Shown: positions 17,240-27,013, counted from the first letter of the stretch. The stretch is DNA of 64,000 bases from Thermoplasmata archaeon (GCA_023136265.1 JAGLRN010000025.1:1-64000), one strand, 5' to 3'. Numbers and translations are program-made. The notes: a model not told the origin generated them from the sequence alone.

Positions 17240-20200
17240 TCAGGCGGGACTTCCCGCTTCTTGCGATTGCCTCAAGGAAATCATGAATGTCTCGTCAGCG
17301 ACCTGCCATTCTATTGTGTATCCATCCTCGCCTTCTATGTTCTCTTTGGTCACGAAATCGAGGCTCTTCGAATTCGTCTCTCGAGCGATTCTATCTTTCT
17401 GAGACTCAAGCTCCGCAAGGAGATCCTCATTCGCGGATATCTTCACTTCGACACGCTGCTCGTCTTCGAGATTCATGTCGCTCCTCATTTCCAGTATTCT
17501 TCCCACTATCTCGGTTGTGATGGACAGCTCATCCGCTCCGTCGGCCTCGGCTCCTTCTGCCAACCCGGAGGATGGTGTAGAATCGTCTGCTTCTGCGGTT
17601 TGGGGGAAACTGACGTACAGGGATCCGCCACTGAACTTCCGTCTCACGACGTTGTCTGGCAACAGAATCTCGAAGGAAACCATGCTTGGGCTGATCTCCA
17701 CGCTCTGCCCCTCGATTCCCAGGAAGTACGCGCCCTTGTCAAGCCCTCTCTTGATCTTCCAGGCCGACTGGGATTTGAGCAGCGTCTCAATCTTCCTGGC
17801 CCAGAACCTGTATTTCCCCAGGATCATGTCCAAGTGGGGGATGGCCTCAATCTTGAGCCCGTCCCATTCATCGCCCACGGGGACTGTTTCCAATCCCCTT
17901 ATGTTGGCTTCGCCCTTGATCACTCTCTCAAAAGTCTCCACCGTTTCCCTGATTTCTTGAGTGTCTGGAAGCACGGCAACGAGAACGGGAACGTCCGAAT
18001 CCACTACCTTCTCAGACCGAGCCGTCTCGACCGCACTAGTGATCCCGTTTATAAGGGCCAGGTAGTCCCTGAGCTTCTCCTCGTCATCCAGCTCTCCGAC
18101 TTCGGATTTGAGGATTTCCACGCTGAGCGCAGAGAAGGCTTCGTCCCGGGTCATGCCGGGAGGCATCTCTCCCTCCTCCCCCTCTGCCGTTGGTATTGAC
18201 TCAGCCACCTTCTTCCAGATGTCCTCGTAACCCATTTCCTCTATTTCCTTCGTTATGTCGGAGATGAGCTTTTCGGCTTCGTCCCTGGCGAGAGCGGGCT
18301 CGGGGGTTCTTCCAAGACCGAAAGCTCTGGATATCACACTGTCATCGAGAGCGCCGAGCTCTGCACCCGGGAACTCACTCATGAAGAGTAGCCTCCTTAC
18401 GATCTCTCGGATTCCCTCCAGTCCTTCCATGCTCCCGTTCCAATCGAGGAGGACCCCACCGTAGGTCCCCTCTATCTCCTTCAGAATCTCGATTATGTAG
18501 AGCGACAGCAACCTGGGTTCATCTCCCATGACGACGGCGGCAAGGTGGACGGACTTCCCTCTCTCTACTAGGACCTTGCTCTCTCCGAAGTCGAGTTTGG
18601 AAAGACCGGTGCTTCCCTGCTGTGAGAAGGAGTCCTTCACGAAGCTCTGAACCGCCCCGATCATGGTGCTGAACTTCTTCTCGTTCAGGTCTTCCCTGTA
18701 CTTCCTGGATTCGCGTACGACCAGGTTGCCCTGATTGTGTATCAGGAAGACATCCTCAACGAGATATGTTCCGGCATTCTCGACATTCAAGTTCTCTTGG
18801 GCATATGTCTCGTAGTTCTTGTCGTCAAAGGGACGCCTGTAGGATATGCTTGCATCGATCGGTATTTCACCCGACTTTTTGGGCTTTATGCCCACATCGA
18901 GGTGCTTCTTCTCGTTGACATCCATTTCGGATATGGGTTCAAGACCCTTCACTTCGAAGTCACCGTCGAGCCTGACCTCAACATCCTTTGCTCCCAGGTT
19001 TCCTCTGTTCTCAACTTCGACACGATACCGGTTCCACGCATCCTCCTGGAACCCTTTCTTCGGCAGACGGACATGGAGCCTGGGCCTCTTGTCCTTCAGG
19101 AACTCATCGATCTTCTCTCCGGCAGAGCTCTCGACTGCCATGATGATGCGCTCCAGCTCGTCCAGATTCCCTTCATCTAGAATGGACCGAGCGTCGGACG
19201 TCAGTTGCGTTTCTTCTTCAACGCCCAGACCTGCTTCCTTCGCCCTGTTCACCAGAGTAACGATTTCACTGAGGCGTTTTTCGGCCTCGGCGAGGAGAAG
19301 CTTCTTCTTGATTTCCTCAACAGGGGATTCGAGCCGCTCGAGGTAAGCCTCCATCTTGTCAATGTCGTCCGATTCGAGTACTTTCCTTGCATCCACCATG
19401 AGGCCATTGGCCTCGGTAACGTCGAAGCCGACCTCACGGGCTTTGGCCACAATGGAGGTCAGTGAATCTACTCTCCTTTCGATCTCGCCCTTCCAGCGCT
19501 TGTTCCTCGACTTCTCAACAACTCCTCCTACGGAGGCGAGTAGGCTTGAGACCTCATCGACATCGGAAGACTGGTAGGACGATTCAGCAGACCTGAGAAG
19601 ACGCTCGGCCTCGAAGACATCGAGACCTTCCTGCTTAGCTGCCTCCACAAGGAGTCTTGCTTCGCGCATATTCTTCTCGGATTCGAGTCTCTCGATTTCC
19701 AAGCCGCCCCTGCTTATGATGTCCTTTATCCTGTCGATAATAGACGTGATTGTCGCAAACTGCCCGGTGTTAATCGCCTGCGTGGCTATCTCAAACAGCT
19801 CCTCTGCTTCATTCATCCTTATTCCAAGCTCATTGGCCTTGTCGACTATTTCCTTGGCAGCTGCAAGCTGGTCCTCCACCATTGCTATGTATTGGACTCT
19901 CGCCGAATTGGCGCTGTCCTCCGCCTCTCGAACGAGATCCCAGGCATTCTTCCAGTCTTGCTTGTCCATGTTTTCCATAGCGTCCTGAATCAGTATCTCG
20001 GCCTCTGTGATGTCGGCTCCCGCTTTCTTCGCCTCCTCAATGGCGCCAATAGTCTGGACAACCCTGCTCTTTTCCAGTCCGACGAGGTCGGCGCCAGCGG
20101 CGTCGGAGACGTACATCAGTCTCCTGATAATTTCATCTACCCCCTCGAGCTCCGTGAGCAGGCCACTCCAGTTCTCCAGGACATCACTGTAATGCCCTTC

Positions 20201-22936
20201 AATCTCGCCTATTATCTCGACCATGTGAAGCGGCAGGAAGACGGGTTCGTCTCCCGCCACAACGCAGGCGAGGTACACGTGAGACCCTCTCTCGATGACG
20301 ATCATACTGTTCCCGAAATCGAGCCTTTTAAGCCCTCCTTCACTTCTCGTCCTGAAGGAATCCTTGACGAATTCCTGCACAATGGTAAGCATGCCGGAGA
20401 AGATGTCCTCATCGATGTCCTCGCGGTACTTCCTAGTTTCATGTCCTATGAGCCTCCCATCGAGGTGGACTAGGAAGACATCCTCCACCACATACGTCCC
20501 GTAGGACTTGATGGAGAGCTGTTTCGTCTCGTCGTGGCCGAAGACCTGATTATCGAAGGGCCTCTGGTACGAGACAGACATGTCGACAGGGAGATCTCCT
20601 TCTTTCTTGGGTTTGACTCCCACCTCTATAGTCTTCGTCTCATTGGGATCTATCTCCGAGATTGTCTCTAGACCCCTGACTTCGAAATCACCTTCGAGTT
20701 TGATGTCGATGTTCTCGGACCTGAGGTTACCCTCGTTGATTATCTCCAGAATCAGGCGGTTCCATACGTCCGCCTCGAATCCCTTCGTAGGCATGTTGAC
20801 AAATACCTTTGGATATTTGTCTTTGATGAAATCCTGAATCTTCTTTCCGGCTGACACCTCCGCTCTCCGAATAAGGTCCTTCGCCTGTACGATTTCCTGC
20901 TTCCCCAAGTACTCGTCTGCCATGCCAAGGAGCGCCTGCGCGTGTTCGATGTCGATGCCCATCGCCTTGGCTCCTGCAATCATCGTGGCTATACCCTGGC
21001 TCTTGGCTCCGAACCGCTCAATGATCTTCTCCTTCTCGGCCTCCCCCACTATGTCCCGAATCCTTCTGGAAAGCTCCATGACGGCGTCGTAATTCTCTTC
21101 GAAGAGGGCATCTCTTGCATCTTTCAGGAGGTCATTCGCATCTGAGACATCGGCCCCCATTCTCTCAATATCATCGATTGCGAACGATGCGCCCTCCAGT
21201 TCGTCCTGAGCCTTCGTGATGATATACAACCTCTTTGCCTTCTTGGCGGAGAGTTCAACTTTTGGAACGTAGGCCTCGATCTTCTGGAATTCCCCCCTCT
21301 CGAAGTCGGCGGACGCCTTGCGGTAGAAGGTTTCCGCTTCATCTACCTCCAGACCCAGCTTCTTCGAGTCGGTGATCATCACTTCCATTCTGAGAAGGCC
21401 GCCCTTTGCCAGGTCAACGACTCTCTCCTTCTTCGCCCTGTCAACGAGATTCCGCGCAATCTCAGCGTACTGGAGTGCTTCGTCGATATGGCCCTCCTCA
21501 AGAGCTCTGAGTCCGTTCCTAACCGTTTCTCCTGCGGCTCCGATGTTGAGGTTCTCTTTTCTGGCCTCTTCTGCCTCCTTCTTGGCCTTTTGCAGGAGGT
21601 CCCTTGCAGCGACCGTGAGGGACTCCTTCAGACTCAGCGCCATCTCTTCGATTTCCGAGAGTATCTTCTCGGCCTTGGCCAGGTCTCTTACCTGGAAGGC
21701 CTGTTTCACTTCCTCGAATAAGTCCTCGACATAGGAGATGTCGACTCCGACCTTTCGAATCTCGTCAACGATCTCCTTGATGTCCCCCAGTCTTTTCGAC
21801 GCACCGAGCATTTGGATGGGAATGTCCTCATCCGTGGCTCCGAGTTTCCTCTTCTCCTTCGTGAGCCAGATTCTAAGTTGAGACAGGTATCTGCGAGCGC
21901 GCCTATTGTCGCCCTTCTCCAGAGCTTCGCGCGCTTTCTCGGCTATGCCATCGGCCCGCGTTATGTCAACCTCGATTGACTTGATGTACTCGATCTCCTG
22001 GCACATCGATTTGAGAGCGCTCTCGATTTCATTCCGGCGCGTCGCGCGATCCGCCTGTTTCCGAGCCTCCTTCGTCAGAGCCTTCACGTCATCGAATTCC
22101 CGCTTATGGAGAGCGGTCTCGGCCTGGCGGAGAGTCTCCTCGATTTCGCCAGTGTCCGCCCCTGTAGCCCTGGACGAATGCAGGGATTCCTCCGCTTTTT
22201 CGATGAGGTCGGAGGCTCTTTTGAACCGCTTGACCTCGTTGACCTCGGTGCGGGCTAGCTTCAGATATTCCTGGACTTCCCCATAGACAGCCCTTTCAAA
22301 GGACTCCTCGGCGCTCCTGAAGTATTCTCTGGCGACATCGATGTCTGCCCCGATTTCGTAGGCATAGTCGAGTTTTGGCTTGAAGTTCTGAATCATCACG
22401 CGGGCTCTTCTATTCCTCTTCGCCTCTGTGGCTTGCTTCTTTGCCTTCCTCACGAACTCGACGACATCACCGTAGATGCCGCTTTCGAGAGCGATGTACG
22501 CCTTCTTGATGAGGTCGTGAGCTGTCGTGATGTCGGCACCGAGCTCTCGAGCCTTGTCGACGATGAGCTCGGCATTGAGAATCATGAGCTCTTTTTTCCT
22601 TTTCTCATTGGCCTCTCTTGACTTCCGAAGAAGGATCTTCGCCTTCCCCTCCGCCTCCTCGAAGTTCTCCTCTGACGCTATCCTTCTCACGTGGTCCAGA
22701 GCCACCTGTATGCTGGCGATCTCTGCACCGCTCTTCTTGGCGGACCTCAATGCTTTTTCCACGCTGGAGATGAGCACCAGGACTCGCTTTTTCGCTGTGA
22801 CGGCTCCAGTTTCTCTTCGAGGAACCTTCTCCTTCCCCGTCTCTGTGAGGGAATGACCGCAGTAGTTGCAGAATCTGCTACCCGCTTCCAGCTTCGCCTC
22901 GCAACGGGGACATCCTATCCTCTTCTCGTCTCCCAT
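17240..22936 (-). CDS. 1898-aa helical/coiled-coil repeat protein: N-term zinc ribbon, repeated helical modules, two CARDB-like + longin/roadblock-like modules, C-terminal IleRS-tail-like domain
   Basis: CPRCEAKLEAGSRFCNYCG; repeated 'AKELGADI…A…LL..A' units; duplicated WNR…EGDFEVRGLETISEIDPNETK…VEDVFLVH blocks; C-term KGAYFLGIEGQSVEISPSM. Confidence 0.85.
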   Translation of the reverse strand: MGDEKRIGCPRCEAKLEAGSRFCNYCGHSLTETGKEKVPRRETGAVTAKKRVLVLISSVEKALRSAKKSGAEIASIQVALDHVRRIASEENFEEAEGKAKILLRKSREANEKRKKELMILNAELIVDKARELGADITTAHDLIKKAYIALESGIYGDVVEFVRKAKKQATEAKRNRRARVMIQNFKPKLDYAYEIGADIDVAREYFRSAEESFERAVYGEVQEYLKLARTEVNEVKRFKRASDLIEKAEESLHSSRATGADTGEIEETLRQAETALHKREFDDVKALTKEARKQADRATRRNEIESALKSMCQEIEYIKSIEVDITRADGIAEKAREALEKGDNRRARRYLSQLRIWLTKEKRKLGATDEDIPIQMLGASKRLGDIKEIVDEIRKVGVDISYVEDLFEEVKQAFQVRDLAKAEKILSEIEEMALSLKESLTVAARDLLQKAKKEAEEARKENLNIGAAGETVRNGLRALEEGHIDEALQYAEIARNLVDRAKKERVVDLAKGGLLRMEVMITDSKKLGLEVDEAETFYRKASADFERGEFQKIEAYVPKVELSAKKAKRLYIITKAQDELEGASFAIDDIERMGADVSDANDLLKDARDALFEENYDAVMELSRRIRDIVGEAEKEKIIERFGAKSQGIATMIAGAKAMGIDIEHAQALLGMADEYLGKQEIVQAKDLIRRAEVSAGKKIQDFIKDKYPKVFVNMPTKGFEADVWNRLILEIINEGNLRSENIDIKLEGDFEVRGLETISEIDPNETKTIEVGVKPKKEGDLPVDMSVSYQRPFDNQVFGHDETKQLSIKSYGTYVVEDVFLVHLDGRLIGHETRKYREDIDEDIFSGMLTIVQEFVKDSFRTRSEGGLKRLDFGNSMIVIERGSHVYLACVVAGDEPVFLPLHMVEIIGEIEGHYSDVLENWSGLLTELEGVDEIIRRLMYVSDAAGADLVGLEKSRVVQTIGAIEEAKKAGADITEAEILIQDAMENMDKQDWKNAWDLVREAEDSANSARVQYIAMVEDQLAAAKEIVDKANELGIRMNEAEELFEIATQAINTGQFATITSIIDRIKDIISRGGLEIERLESEKNMREARLLVEAAKQEGLDVFEAERLLRSAESSYQSSDVDEVSSLLASVGGVVEKSRNKRWKGEIERRVDSLTSIVAKAREVGFDVTEANGLMVDARKVLESDDIDKMEAYLERLESPVEEIKKKLLLAEAEKRLSEIVTLVNRAKEAGLGVEEETQLTSDARSILDEGNLDELERIIMAVESSAGEKIDEFLKDKRPRLHVRLPKKGFQEDAWNRYRVEVENRGNLGAKDVEVRLDGDFEVKGLEPISEMDVNEKKHLDVGIKPKKSGEIPIDASISYRRPFDDKNYETYAQENLNVENAGTYLVEDVFLIHNQGNLVVRESRKYREDLNEKKFSTMIGAVQSFVKDSFSQQGSTGLSKLDFGESKVLVERGKSVHLAAVVMGDEPRLLSLYIIEILKEIEGTYGGVLLDWNGSMEGLEGIREIVRRLLFMSEFPGAELGALDDSVISRAFGLGRTPEPALARDEAEKLISDITKEIEEMGYEDIWKKVAESIPTAEGEEGEMPPGMTRDEAFSALSVEILKSEVGELDDEEKLRDYLALINGITSAVETARSEKVVDSDVPVLVAVLPDTQEIRETVETFERVIKGEANIRGLETVPVGDEWDGLKIEAIPHLDMILGKYRFWARKIETLLKSQSAWKIKRGLDKGAYFLGIEGQSVEISPSMVSFEILLPDNVVRRKFSGGSLYVSFPQTAEADDSTPSSGLAEGAEADGADELSITTEIVGRILEMRSDMNLEDEQRVEVKISANEDLLAELESQKDRIARETNSKSLDFVTKENIEGEDGYTIEWQVADETFMISLRQSQEAGSPA

Positions 22937-23101
22937 CGAATCGCACAGCCTCTTCCTCCATAAGTTGTTGGAAGCCGTGTATAAATGTGACTGCCTTGTT
23001 ATCAGACTTGATACTTCCAGGTGTTCCGAATGAAATCACTTTTTGGCAGGAGAAATGAGATCGCAGGAATGCATCTCTCGGGGCTACCGACGATTGGCAG
23101 A

Positions 23102-23123
23102 GTTAACCTTAAACAAGGTTAAC
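23102..23123. promoter_or_regulatory. Inverted repeat GTTAACCTT-AAAC-AAGGTTAAC upstream of the L3 operon
   Basis: Perfect 9-bp arms, about 45 bp upstream of TATA-like gttatata. Confidence 0.5.
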
Positions 23124-23325
23124 CTGAATTCACTAGCTTGCGAGTGACTACTGGCCACAGTGCACAAGTGTTATATAGGGCTGCTATCATCTGACTGACG
23201 CTCTGCCTTGGCCAGACGCTATGGGAGAACAAAGAACCCAGCGATATGTCCCACTCCTTTTGGGGCGTACCTGAGGCGCCACGGTCAAGGACCCAACTCG
23301 GAGCGTCGGAATCGGAGAAGCAAGA

Positions 23326-24324
23326 ATGCCGAAAAGACACAGGCCCAGACATGGCTCCATGGGGTATTCTCCCCGCAAGCGTGCCGCGAGTGAGGTCCCG
23401 AGATTCTCATCTTGGCCCGATATTAGCGATGGCCCTAGAATCCAGGGGTTCGCAGGATACAAGGCCGGAATGACTCATGCGCTTGTCGTGGACTACAGAA
23501 AAACGAGCACGACCAGTGGCCAGGAGGTTCAGATCCCTGTCACGGTAATCGAGGTCCCTCCGATGAAGGTCGCTGCTGTACGACTATACAAGGAAACGCC
23601 TTACGGCCTCAAGACTATCACCGAGATCTGGTCCCAGAAGCTTGACAAGCAGCTCAGAAGGAGGCTCCCAGTACCGAAGAAGTATGATACTGACAAGGCG
23701 TGGAAGGAGGTTGACCCGGTCAAGGTGGACGAGGTCAGAGTGCTCGTGTACACACAGCCATATCTGGTCACAGGCGTTCCCAAGAAATCGCCTGATATCA
23801 TGGAGAACAGAATCGGTGGAGGGACGATTGAGGAGAGGCTTGAGTACGCGAGGAAGATCATCGGCAAGGACATCAAGATCGAGGATTTCACCAGAGAAGG
23901 GGACGTCATTGACGTCGCAGCGGTGACAAAGGGCAAGGGCTTCGGCGGCCACCACAAGAGATGGGGAACGAAGCTCCTCTCGCACAAGGACAGCAAGAAG
24001 CGAAGAGGCGTCGGAACGACCGGGACATTCAGACCGGGATACACGAGGCCGACTGTTCCGCAAGCTGGCCAGATTGGATACCACCAGAGGACGGAGTACA
24101 ACAAGAGGGTCCTCAAGATGGGAGAGAACGGAGAGAGAATCACACCGGAAGGAGGATTCCTCTCGTACGGCGCCGTGAGGAATGGCTACATCCTCCTTCA
24201 CGGTTCGGTCCCAGGTCCGACAAAGAGACTCGTGAGACTGAGGAATGCGATAAGACCAACCGTTGCACCCGTTGACAAGATTGATCTTGAATACATATCA
24301 ACAACATCGAAGCAGGGAGCTTGA
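23326..24324 (+). CDS. rpl3: 50S ribosomal protein L3
   Basis: MPKRHRPRHGSMGYSPRKRA…GFAGYKAGMTH; archaeal uL3. Confidence 0.97.
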   Translation: MPKRHRPRHGSMGYSPRKRAASEVPRFSSWPDISDGPRIQGFAGYKAGMTHALVVDYRKTSTTSGQEVQIPVTVIEVPPMKVAAVRLYKETPYGLKTITEIWSQKLDKQLRRRLPVPKKYDTDKAWKEVDPVKVDEVRVLVYTQPYLVTGVPKKSPDIMENRIGGGTIEERLEYARKIIGKDIKIEDFTREGDVIDVAAVTKGKGFGGHHKRWGTKLLSHKDSKKRRGVGTTGTFRPGYTRPTVPQAGQIGYHQRTEYNKRVLKMGENGERITPEGGFLSYGAVRNGYILLHGSVPGPTKRLVRLRNAIRPTVAPVDKIDLEYISTTSKQGA

Positions 24325-25103
24325 TGGCGAAGAAGAAGATGAAGGACAACGAAGTGAATGTCTACTCGGTCGAGGGCAAGGTAGTCAAAACCATCGAGCT
24401 TCCAGAAGTGTTCATGACCAGCATCAGGACTGACCTCATACGGAGGGCGGTGGTCTCGGCTCAGGCCAACAGACGGCAGTCATACGGTCCGAACCCCAGG
24501 TCAGGCATGAGACATGCGGTCTCCACGTGGGGAAAGGGTCGAGGAGTCTCCCGTGTCCAGAGGATGACAGGGCAGCGCACGGCGGCGGAATCTCCGGGTA
24601 CCGTTGGCGGCAGAAAAGCGCATCCGCCAAGACCCGACCATGACTGGTCGAAGAAGATAAACAAGAAGGAGAGGATGATGGCAAGGGCATCGGCTCTCGC
24701 CGCGACAAGGGACACCGGGCTCGTGACAGGGCGCGGACACATCTTCGAGGCTGATCTGACGCTTCCAGTGGTTGTCGAGGACGACATCGAGGTCCTGAAG
24801 ACGACGCAGGAAGCGACTGAGCTTCTCAGATCCGTCAAGGTCTATGATGACGTGCTCCGTGCGAGTAAGAAGAAGATCCGGGCGGGCCGCGGAAAGATGA
24901 GGGACAGGAAGTACAGACGGCCCAGGAGTGTTCTCGTTGCCCTCTCATCCAGCTCAGAATCGAGCCGCGCATTCACCAACATACCGGGCGTGGATGTCTC
25001 CTCTTCGAAGCAGTTGAACACGGAGATTCTTGCTCCTGGAGGAGAGCCGGGAAGGCTCGTTCTCTTCAGTGAGAGCGCTCTGGAGGAGTTGAGAGCATGG
25101 TAG
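24324..25103 (+). CDS. rpl4: 50S ribosomal protein L4
   Basis: VNVYSVEGKVVKTIELPEVF…RRQSYGPNPRSGMRHAVSTWGKGRGVSRV. Confidence 0.96.
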   Translation: MAKKKMKDNEVNVYSVEGKVVKTIELPEVFMTSIRTDLIRRAVVSAQANRRQSYGPNPRSGMRHAVSTWGKGRGVSRVQRMTGQRTAAESPGTVGGRKAHPPRPDHDWSKKINKKERMMARASALAATRDTGLVTGRGHIFEADLTLPVVVEDDIEVLKTTQEATELLRSVKVYDDVLRASKKKIRAGRGKMRDRKYRRPRSVLVALSSSSESSRAFTNIPGVDVSSSKQLNTEILAPGGEPGRLVLFSESALEELRAW

Positions 25104-25387
25104 ATGGTCGCGAGTTCGAGGTTCTCCTGCATCCCTACGTCACGGAGAAGACGATGACTGGCATCGATGGCTCGGCGAAGCAGGACCTCAAGGATGGGAA
25201 CAGGCTGGAGTTCATAGTGAAGAGATCCGCGACCAAGGGGGAAATCAAGGAGGCCTTTGAGAGTCTCTTCGAGGTCAAGGTGGAGAAGGTCAACACGAAG
25301 ATAAGAAAGGATGGAAAGCACGCGATAATCAAGCTCAAAGAAGGCTATTCCGCAAAGGATGTTGGCGATAGGATCGGGGTGTTCTAA
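25097..25387 (+). CDS. rpl23: 50S ribosomal protein L23
   Basis: HPYVTEKTM…NRLEFIVKRSATKGEIKEAFESLFEVKVEKVNT. Confidence 0.96.
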   Translation: MVDGREFEVLLHPYVTEKTMTGIDGSAKQDLKDGNRLEFIVKRSATKGEIKEAFESLFEVKVEKVNTKIRKDGKHAIIKLKEGYSAKDVGDRIGVF

Positions 25388-26089
25388 ATGGGGAAGAGAC
25401 TAAGGTCGCAAAGAAGGGGCAAAGGCTCCCGCACGTACTCCTCACCCAGCCACAGGCATAGGGGACCGGTTAATCTGCCCAAGCTGGATGATCTTGATGG
25501 AGTGGTCGTGGACCTCGTCCATTCCCCGGGCCACACCGCCCCGCTCGCCAAGGTTAGGTTCGGTGAGAAGGAAGTGCTCATGCTTGCCTCTGATGGCCTG
25601 CAGGTCGGTGAGACCGTTAGCATCGGGAAGGTCTCGGTAGAGCGAGGTCATATCCTCCCACTGAGTAGGATCCCGGAGAGCACTCTCGTTTTCGATGTGG
25701 AGTCCAAACCAGGAGATGGAGGGAAGTTCGCCCGCTCGGCTGGGACTGCCGCCATGATTGTCAGCCACGGTGCGGAGACGGTCATAAGGCTCCCGTCGGG
25801 GAAGTACAGATCATTCGATCCTAAATGCAGAGCCATTGTCGGCGTCGTTGCCGGAAGTGGAAGAGGAGAGAAACCCTTCGCAAAGGCAGGTAAGAAGGTG
25901 AACGCCTACAGGAGCAAAGCGAAGGCTCCATTCAGGACGAGCGGGGTCGCGATGAATCCGGTGAACCACCCCCACGGAGGCGGCAGCCACCAGCATGTGG
26001 GCAAGCCGAGCACTGTCTCGGCCAACGCGCCACCAGGGAGAAAGGTCGGAAGGTTGTCCCAGAAGAAGAAGAAGAAGAGGAGGAATTGA
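25388..26089 (+). CDS. rpl2: 50S ribosomal protein L2
   Basis: MGKRLRSQRRGKGSRTYSSPSHRHRGPV…GVAMNPVNHPHGGGSHQHVGKPSTVS. Confidence 0.97.
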   Translation: MGKRLRSQRRGKGSRTYSSPSHRHRGPVNLPKLDDLDGVVVDLVHSPGHTAPLAKVRFGEKEVLMLASDGLQVGETVSIGKVSVERGHILPLSRIPESTLVFDVESKPGDGGKFARSAGTAAMIVSHGAETVIRLPSGKYRSFDPKCRAIVGVVAGSGRGEKPFAKAGKKVNAYRSKAKAPFRTSGVAMNPVNHPHGGGSHQHVGKPSTVSANAPPGRKVGRLSQKKKKKRRN

Positions 26090-26090
26090 G

Positions 26091-26555
26091 ATGGCAAAGA
26101 CAAAGACTTCAGGTTCCTCAAAAGCCGCCAGAAGGCGCTTGAGAAAGAAGAAAGGTGCTATTGAGGTTCGAAGGAAGAAGGAGTTCGCATACAGAGGATT
26201 CAGCCTTCCAGAACTGCAGGAAATGCCCTTCGACCAGTTCGTCGAGCTACTGCCAGCAAGAGCGAGAAGGACCATCACCAGAGGGCTCAACGACGAGCAG
26301 AAGACGCTCGTGGACAAGATCAGAGCAAGCGAAAAGGAAGTGCTGAGAACTCACAGAAGAGAGATAATCATCCTCCCTGACTTCGTCGGAAAGAGGGTAG
26401 ACGTCTATAACGGGAAAGAGTTCGTCAGGGTCGACATCAAACCAGAGATGATTGGCCACTATCTTGGCGAATTCGCCCTCACCCGGAAACCCGTGAAGCA
26501 TTCGGGCCCGGGCGTGGGAGCTACACGATCATCCAAGTACATGCCACTGAAGTAG
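26091..26555 (+). CDS. rps19: 30S ribosomal protein S19
   Basis: FAYRGFSLPELQEMPFDQFVELLPARARRTITRGL…THRREIIILPDFVG. Confidence 0.96.
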   Translation: MAKTKTSGSSKAARRRLRKKKGAIEVRRKKEFAYRGFSLPELQEMPFDQFVELLPARARRTITRGLNDEQKTLVDKIRASEKEVLRTHRREIIILPDFVGKRVDVYNGKEFVRVDIKPEMIGHYLGEFALTRKPVKHSGPGVGATRSSKYMPLK

Positions 26556-26562
26556 GAGGAGA

Positions 26563-27012
26563 ATGATGGGTTACACCGCAACACCGGAAGAAGAAGACAT
26601 CGCGAAGGCAATCGGGAAGGAGATTCCAATATCACCGAAGAAGTCCGTGGAAGTTTGCACAGCACTAAGGGGAATGAACGTCGAGGACGCGAAGGAGCTC
26701 CTCGAGGAGGTCATCGAGAAGAGGAGAATCATCCCCTACAGAAGATACAGAAAGACGATTTCCCACAAGAAGGGCGGAGTGGCGGGAGGCTACCCAGTTC
26801 GCGTTGCCAAGGCCATACTCAAGATTCTCGAGGATGCGCAGTCGAACGCGGAGGTGAACGAGCTCGACCCGGAGACAATGAGAATCGAGGTCATTGCTGC
26901 CCATCTCGGTCGGCGGACGGAGGGATTCAAGGCGAGAGCGCGGGGAAGGAGCACGAGTTGGAACAAGGAGACGGTCAACATCGAGGTCATACTCAGGAGC
27001 GAGGAGGATTAG
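26563..27012 (+). CDS. rpl22: 50S ribosomal protein L22
   Basis: PISPKKSVEVCTALRGMNVEDAKELLEEVIEKRRIIPYRRY…SHKKG. Confidence 0.96.
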   Translation: MMGYTATPEEEDIAKAIGKEIPISPKKSVEVCTALRGMNVEDAKELLEEVIEKRRIIPYRRYRKTISHKKGGVAGGYPVRVAKAILKILEDAQSNAEVNELDPETMRIEVIAAHLGRRTEGFKARARGRSTSWNKETVNIEVILRSEED

Positions 27013-27013
27013 C

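Noticed and set aside
17261-20473. Long plus-strand ORFs opposite the 1898-aa gene
   Set aside because: Antisense of a repetitive coiled-coil gene; low complexity and no domain signature.
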